DNA from: Chlorobiota bacterium | Lineage (GTDB): Bacteria > Bacteroidota > Bacteroidia > Bacteroidales > Marinilabiliaceae | Length of the DNA: 48,702 nucleotides | Reading direction: 5' to 3' | Assembly: GCA_013153405.1 (NCBI GenBank) | Contig: JAADEM010000140.1 | Coordinates: 1-48,702, forward strand | Shown: positions 44,315 through 48,702 of the stretch, in pieces | Layout of the letters: every line of letters begins with the position of its first letter | How positions within the stretch are numbered: the stretch's first letter is position 1 | The notes under the pieces: generated by a model | What the model saw: only the letters and a program-made list of their open reading frames with translations | Told to the model about the DNA's origin: nothing | The model's database searches: none | Program-made: the position numbers and the translations under genes

Positions 44315-45406
44315 ATGAAATTATACCTTTCTCTGTTTTTAACGTTCTCTTTCTTTCTGTCAGCAGCATCTCAGGAAAACATAACAGTTAAGGATACATC
44401 CGAAAAATGCCGTTTTGAACCGGTAACAGATACAATTTCATCATTCTCCGGAACATTATTTAAAGATGAATTCCCGGTTTCCATTATTCTGAAAAGTGAT
44501 TTCACTTCTTTTATAAAACCAAAATACGATAACCAATATCTACCTGCCGAATTAATTATAAAGTTACCCGGCAATGACTCCATTGTAAAAAACATAAGAA
44601 TTAAAACCAGAGGCAAATCGCGTAAAGACATGTGCCACTTCCCTCCTGTTAAGCTGAACTTTAAAACCGATCCTATTGCTGACCCTGATTATAAGGGAAT
44701 TAACAAAATGAAAATGGTTACCCATTGTAAAGAGAACAGCATTTTCAACAAATATATTTTGGAAGAATATCTGATTTATAAGATGTACAATCTTATAACT
44801 GAGTACAGCTTCAGGGTAAGACTATTAAGAATAGAATACAAAGATACCGGTAAAAAAAAGCTGGGAGGAAAAAGATATGGCTTTGTTATAGAACCGTTAC
44901 CGGCCCTGGCTAAAAGAGTAAATGCCGTAAAGGTGGGAACAAAGAGTATTTTGTACCATGAGATAGATCCTCTTGCTGCCGACAGAGTTGCCCTGTTCAA
45001 TTATATGATTGGGAACACAGACTGGCAATACAAAACAAGCCATAACCTGAAATACATAAAAATATTGGATGTTAATATTCCGGGTGCATATCCTATACCT
45101 TACGATTTTGATTATTCCGGAATTATTAATGCCAGCTATGCAGTTCCGCAGCAATGGAGTTATGCTGACAATGTCCAACAAAGAGATTATATGGGATTTT
45201 GTCGTGAATCGGATGCATATTTCAAAGTTATTCAAAAAGAATTTCTGGATGCTGAAGAAAAAATATATGATTTAATAAATAAATTTGAACCTCTGTCAGA
45301 AAGAGACAGAAAACAGATGATTTGGTACATTGAAGAGTTTTACCAAGAACTTAAGTATAAAAATGCCTTTAAATTAATAACTTCCAATTGCAGGGATCCA
45401 TTTTAA
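44315..45406 (+). CDS. CotH-like secreted protein
   Basis: The 363-residue protein has a signal peptide (to about residue 19, SAASQ). The body has features of CotH-type kinases: a strand SIVKNIRIKTRGKSRK, PPVKLNFK, KMKMVTHCKENSIFNKYILEEYLIYKMYN, RLLRIEYKDTG and a PIPYDFDYSGI segment with acidic metal-like residues. CotH proteins are atypical, exported protein kinases. The match is moderate, and the usual RGNSS motif is altered to RGKSR. It is followed 5 bp later by a DUF4956 membrane protein gene, and CotH/DUF4956 pairing is common. This supports the call. The substrate is unknown. Confidence 0.6.
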   Translation: MKLYLSLFLTFSFFLSAASQENITVKDTSEKCRFEPVTDTISSFSGTLFKDEFPVSIILKSDFTSFIKPKYDNQYLPAELIIKLPGNDSIVKNIRIKTRGKSRKDMCHFPPVKLNFKTDPIADPDYKGINKMKMVTHCKENSIFNKYILEEYLIYKMYNLITEYSFRVRLLRIEYKDTGKKKLGGKRYGFVIEPLPALAKRVNAVKVGTKSILYHEIDPLAADRVALFNYMIGNTDWQYKTSHNLKYIKILDVNIPGAYPIPYDFDYSGIINASYAVPQQWSYADNVQQRDYMGFCRESDAYFKVIQKEFLDAEEKIYDLINKFEPLSERDRKQMIWYIEEFYQELKYKNAFKLITSNCRDPF

Positions 45407-45411
45407 CAAAA

Positions 45412-46062
45412 ATGAATTTAGATACTTTTTTCACACTTGAAGGTGACATCCGTGAGATATTTATACGGCTCGCTATAAATGTTGTTGTTCTTTATATTCT
45501 TATGAATTTTGTCTATTTCCCGTTTAACGGGAAAAGAAAACTTTATTTTACATATTTTATGATGGGGATAATGATATTCATTATTTCAGCCTTTTTGGGC
45601 ATGGTGAATATTCAAATGGGATTTGCCCTGGGCCTGTTTGCCATTTTCAGTATTATCCGTTACCGTACTCCGCCCATCGAAATAAAAGACATCACATATC
45701 TGTTTTTGGTAATAGGTATTGCTGTAGTTAATGCCCTTGTACATTTTAAGGTTTTCTGGCGGGGCATTCTGCTGTCCAATATCATTATACTAGTCAGTGC
45801 TTACCTGCTCGAAAGATACAAGCCTAAAAAGAAAGTATTAAGAAAACAACTCGTTTATACTCCAATGGATTTTTCCATTATAAGTGACACCGATAAGCTT
45901 AAAACTGAAATAGAAGGAATGCTTAACATGGAGATACTTAAAGTTACCGTTGAAAAAATCAATATGACTAAAAATGAATTAACGGTGATTATCTATTACA
46001 AACCCAAAAACAATCCGGACGGCCTTAACAGTATCAACAGTAAAATTATTTACACGAAATAA
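45412..46062 (+). CDS. DUF4956 membrane protein
   Basis: The 216-residue protein has four or five membrane segments (roughly residues 17-35, 43-62, 65-80, 92-110, 118-135) and a cytoplasmic C-terminal tail of mixed strands. A GFALGLFAIFSIIRYRTPPIEIKD segment is the family hallmark. DUF4956 proteins often neighbour CotH-like or VTC-type polyphosphate polymerase proteins. I chose the ATG at 45412; the open frame extends back to a TTG at 45388 inside the preceding gene, with non-conserved residues. The stop codon directly abuts a type A repeat. The role is inferred only from context. Confidence 0.82.
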   Translation: MNLDTFFTLEGDIREIFIRLAINVVVLYILMNFVYFPFNGKRKLYFTYFMMGIMIFIISAFLGMVNIQMGFALGLFAIFSIIRYRTPPIEIKDITYLFLVIGIAVVNALVHFKVFWRGILLSNIIILVSAYLLERYKPKKKVLRKQLVYTPMDFSIISDTDKLKTEIEGMLNMEILKVTVEKINMTKNELTVIIYYKPKNNPDGLNSINSKIIYTK

Positions 46063-46201
46063 AAAGAGGATGTCCAAAAATCGCCATCCCGAATGAAATG
46101 AAGCAACCTCTAAATTCACAAATACTGACAATTCAAGAGATTGCTTCGTCGTTCCTCCTCGCAATGACTTCTTTTTTTTTACTTTTTGGACATCCTCTTT
46201 T
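46062..46201. repeat. Dispersed repeat family, type A, copy 2
   Basis: A 140-bp element with a 19-bp perfect terminal inverted repeat (AAAAGAGGATGTCCAAAAA at the left; complement at the right). The interior matches the copy at 22985-23120. It starts on the last base of the DUF4956 stop codon and ends 10 bp before the convergent C1 peptidase gene, so it fills the whole space between two gene ends and could act as a bidirectional terminator. Confidence 0.9.
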
Positions 46202-46210
46202 CCTGTAATC

Positions 46211-47419
46211 TTATTTGATTCCTAGTTTTTTTCGGATTTCTTTCGGTATGGCATCCTTATGGATCATAATATCCATTGTTTTGTATAAAACAAACGGCTC
46301 TGACGCATAAAAATAACCTTTATACTTGTTATTGGTATTCCATGAATTCTTCACTTTGTAAAATATTTTGCCTGTCTGGTCTTTAACCATACCGGTAATA
46401 TGCATACCATGATCATCAGTAGTTTTGTAATTATCAAATGCCTTCTGACGCATCTCCTGTGTAATCACCTTCTCCTTCACCGGACCATCAAAACTGTATG
46501 CACGAGCCTTTCTCTCAGCCGGAGTCAGTTTCTCCCATTTTTCACGTTCACTTCCCGACATCTCTTTTATATCGGTTTCCGGCACTATGGCAATTCCATT
46601 ACGGTGAGAAAATCCTTTTTCACTCACATCCGCTCCCCAGGCAATAGTGTATCCCTTCTCAAGAGCATAATGCATAATCTCTTTCAACTCGTCGAGAGGA
46701 ACATTGTAAACATCGTCCCATAACCAGTTATCCGGAACTTCAATTGCAAATTTTGTATAAAACGGATGGTGTGTGTATGATGTTATTTCAACATAATCAT
46801 CTGGATTAAGTCCTACAACTTCTTTTGCATAACTTTGCGGAGTATATGTTTTGCCTTTATACTCAAACTCCACGGGCAATTTACCGAAATATGCGTCAAG
46901 TATTCCGTCAAAACCGTTATGCCAGGCTGTTGAAAGTTCCTTATTAGGATTTTTAACAACCCCCTGTACATAATCTTTCAGAACTTCATCCAGTTCTCCA
47001 TGCACGTGCTTATCCTGCCCATAATTTAATCCGGGATATGCATCCTCGGGTACAAATCCATATTTTTTTAAAACATAAGTTACATCATGGAAAGCACCAC
47101 CTCCTCCAAAATTCAGGCTACCATGCAGGCGTACATATTTTGTTGCCTTATCGGAATAACAGTGGCGCACAACAAACATCTCCGAAAGATCAACTGAATC
47201 TCTACCTAAACGCAACATTTCCGATTCAAGAAAAGAAATGGTTGAAAAACTCCAGCAAGTACCTGAGCGGTACTGGTCTTTAACCGAAGTTGCAGGTAAA
47301 TCAACAATGGTAGTAAACTGATAGCCCTCTTCCTTCTTTTTTGTCTCTTTGTTATCCTGTGCCCATAGCGACACAGTAAAAGCAAAGACAATCAATAACG
47401 ATAAAAATCTTGTCTTCAT
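46211..47419 (-). CDS. C1-family (aminopeptidase C/bleomycin hydrolase-type) cysteine peptidase
   Basis: The 402-residue protein has a signal peptide (to about residue 20, SLWAQ) and a papain-like fold. It contains the oxyanion glutamine Q49, the nucleophile C55 (SGTCWSFST), the catalytic histidine H337 or H340 (DDHGMHITG) and N358 (KVKNSWNTN). The layout is that of exported Bacteroidota C1 peptidases related to PepC/bleomycin hydrolase. Exported peptidases of this group act on peptides outside the cytoplasm. It is a single gene. It is divergent from nothing nearby and separated from menE by 84 bp. Confidence 0.9.
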   Translation of the reverse strand: MKTRFLSLLIVFAFTVSLWAQDNKETKKKEEGYQFTTIVDLPATSVKDQYRSGTCWSFSTISFLESEMLRLGRDSVDLSEMFVVRHCYSDKATKYVRLHGSLNFGGGGAFHDVTYVLKKYGFVPEDAYPGLNYGQDKHVHGELDEVLKDYVQGVVKNPNKELSTAWHNGFDGILDAYFGKLPVEFEYKGKTYTPQSYAKEVVGLNPDDYVEITSYTHHPFYTKFAIEVPDNWLWDDVYNVPLDELKEIMHYALEKGYTIAWGADVSEKGFSHRNGIAIVPETDIKEMSGSEREKWEKLTPAERKARAYSFDGPVKEKVITQEMRQKAFDNYKTTDDHGMHITGMVKDQTGKIFYKVKNSWNTNNKYKGYFYASEPFVLYKTMDIMIHKDAIPKEIRKKLGIK

Positions 47420-47503
47420 ATTATTTTTAATTTTATGATTAAAAAGTTTTTATTTACAGGTATCAAAATAAATAATTAATAACGGAAACAGATATGATTT
47501 ACT

Positions 47504-48577
47504 TCATATTTTATTCTCCATTTGCCGGATGATATTCTTTATCTCTTTCCTTTTTAATTTACCGGTTCCGGTTTCGGGGAATTCCTTCAAACAGATTATT
47601 TCTTTTGGCTTCTCAAAATATTGCAATTCGGGTAATTCAAAGCTGTTTTCATCACAGTTTTCATCTTCAATCACTAATACAATCTTTTCTCCCAGAGTTT
47701 CATCGGGAAGAGAACTGATAACAAAACGCCTCTTTATCCTTTCCTTTATTTTATTTTCTACAAGTTGTGGCATTACCTTTATGCCTCCTGTATTTATCAC
47801 ATCATCGGCACGGCCCTGTAGCATGAAACTCTTATCGTCTTTAAATTCCACAATGTCGTTAGTAAACAGTTCGCTTTCTGTTATTCCTTCAACCTTTGCA
47901 ACAAGCCGGTCATCATCTGTTTTCGATATTTCCACTCCGGGCAGGATAGCGAACCAGTCAGATTTATCTTTTCCATTAACTTTCCTCAATGCAATATGAG
48001 TAAGTGTTTCCGTCATTCCGTATGTTTCCCATACTTCTGTTGTAATTTTCTGAAGCTTTTCTTTTAACGAACCGGGAACCTCTCCCCCGCCTATTATCAG
48101 TTTTTTCAAATGCTTAAATGCACCTGCATCCTTATCCAATTGTTTCTGAACCTGCATCGGAACCATAGCAGCAAAGTCGATTTCTGTTTTCAGGTTATCC
48201 AGCGGTACTGAGGTTGGTTCCGATATGATCAGATCCAGTTCTCCCACGAATGCACGAACTATCATCAGCTTACCGGCAATATACCGGGGCGAAAGACAAA
48301 GCAGTGCATTATCACCTTTCTTCAGCCCAAAATACTCAAGTGTTTTTAATGCTGAAACCTGCATTGCACTCTTCCTTACTCTGTATTTCTTGGGCATTCC
48401 TGTAGTACCTGAAGTCTGAACCTCGACAGTAGGGTCTTCACTTATCCACTCACGTATAAATTCAAAAATCTCCTTTTCCCATAACGGCAGCTCCTTCTGT
48501 CCGGATTTCTGCTCAATCAATTCCGGCAAACCGGTTTCATCGTAAAACACACCGTTTATGGTTAAACTCTTTCTCAT
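47504..48577 (-). CDS. menE: o-Succinylbenzoate-CoA ligase-like AMP-binding enzyme
   Basis: MenE activates o-succinylbenzoate to its CoA ester in menaquinone synthesis. The 357-residue protein is a short ANL-family enzyme: the P-loop TSGTTGMPK, LCLSPRYIAGKLMIVRA, IIGGGEVPGSL, WETYGMTETLTHIA, an ALR segment, DDVINTGGIKV, and a C-terminal GTGKLKRKEI with the adenylation lysine. The short length (typical CoA ligases are over 450 residues) fits Bacteroidota MenE. I chose the ATG at 48577; a longer frame to 48631 would start inside a dispersed repeat. Other men genes are expected beyond the window edge but not seen. Confidence 0.88.
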   Translation of the reverse strand: MRKSLTINGVFYDETGLPELIEQKSGQKELPLWEKEIFEFIREWISEDPTVEVQTSGTTGMPKKYRVRKSAMQVSALKTLEYFGLKKGDNALLCLSPRYIAGKLMIVRAFVGELDLIISEPTSVPLDNLKTEIDFAAMVPMQVQKQLDKDAGAFKHLKKLIIGGGEVPGSLKEKLQKITTEVWETYGMTETLTHIALRKVNGKDKSDWFAILPGVEISKTDDDRLVAKVEGITESELFTNDIVEFKDDKSFMLQGRADDVINTGGIKVMPQLVENKIKERIKRRFVISSLPDETLGEKIVLVIEDENCDENSFELPELQYFEKPKEIICLKEFPETGTGKLKRKEIKNIIRQMENKI

Positions 48578-48595
48578 TTTAAAGTTTTGAGTAAC

Positions 48596-48702
48596 GAGGA
48601 TGTCCCCAAAATCGTCATTCCGAGAATTCACCCCAAATTTTGGGGCATAATGAGTAAATGACGGAACATCAGCGTCATCGCGATGAGCGGGAGCGAAGAA
48701 GC
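48596..48702. repeat. Dispersed repeat family, type B, copy 2 (cut by the window end)
   Basis: GAGGATGTCCCCAAAATCG opens the element, then TCATTCC, GAATTCACCCC, GGGGCATAATGAG and CAGCGTCATCGCGATGAGC match the copy at 31222-31410. It lies 18 bp upstream of the menE start and runs off the window. Confidence 0.85.

Noticed and set aside
48578..48631. N-terminal extension of menE
   Set aside because: The extension runs into the type B dispersed repeat; the ATG at 48577 leads directly into the family's N-terminus.
1..48702. tRNA or rRNA genes
   Set aside because: Neither cloverleaf-like segments with a TTCGAAT-type arm nor rRNA-like stretches were recognised by eye; a tRNAscan run would settle this.

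Overview
The window reads as chromosomal DNA of a Bacteroidota bacterium, most likely class Bacteroidia. The support is AT-rich DNA, promoters of the TAnnTTTG type, many lipoproteins and beta-barrel proteins, a type IX secretion C-terminal sorting domain, a four-helix-bundle (S23/IVP-like) gene, and a CBM20-bearing amylomaltase. No rRNA, tRNA, CRISPR array, IS transposase or phage gene was seen.

Layout. 1-2.2 kb: accessory region with two toxin-antitoxin modules, a HEPN/MNT pair whose HEPN gene looks frameshifted and a higBA pair, around one secreted protein of unknown function. 2.5-7.0 kb: selenium-mobilisation cluster (selD, YedE-like transporter, TusA-like carrier, class V aminotransferase/cysteine desulfurase, DUF3343 carrier), interrupted by a four-helix-bundle gene and containing a perfect 38-bp palindrome. 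7.2-11.1 kb: housekeeping genes ppdK, ruvX and def. 11.3-13.3 kb: two paralogous lipoproteins of unknown function with matching promoters. 13.4-16.6 kb: FKBP lipoprotein, then a preQ1-I riboswitch followed by queC-queE-queF. 16.6-20.5 kb: PLD-like protein and phosphoesterase (minus strand), then ppk1-sixA. 20.8-29.5 kb: a broken BamE-like lipoprotein gene, a T9SS-exported repeat protein, a secreted protein, an AlaX-like editing protein, mnmA, an M28 peptidase with PDZ domain, an unknown membrane protein and corA. 29.7-31.1 kb: NfeD/ClpP-class membrane protease.

31.4-39.2 kb (minus strand) is the most unusual part. An AraC-type regulator is followed by a PqqD-like protein, an ATP-grasp ligase, a fold-type III PLP decarboxylase, a urea-transporter/M23 metallopeptidase fusion, a TPR/beta-barrel outer-membrane protein and a small TPR protein. 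I know of no described pathway with this set. A candidate regulator operator (ATTTCG half-sites 21 bp apart) lies just upstream of the PqqD gene. My inference is that the cluster makes a small molecule or peptide-like product and handles or exports it across the envelope.

39.4-48.7 kb: membrane metallophosphoesterase, macro-domain protein, DPE2-type 4-alpha-glucanotransferase, CotH-like secreted protein with DUF4956 membrane protein, C1 peptidase and menE. Dispersed imperfect-palindromic repeats sharing an ATGTCC(A/C)(A/C)AAAGT-like end occur at about 12.14, 22.99, 31.22, 46.06 and 48.60 kb. Two of these lie exactly between convergent gene ends.
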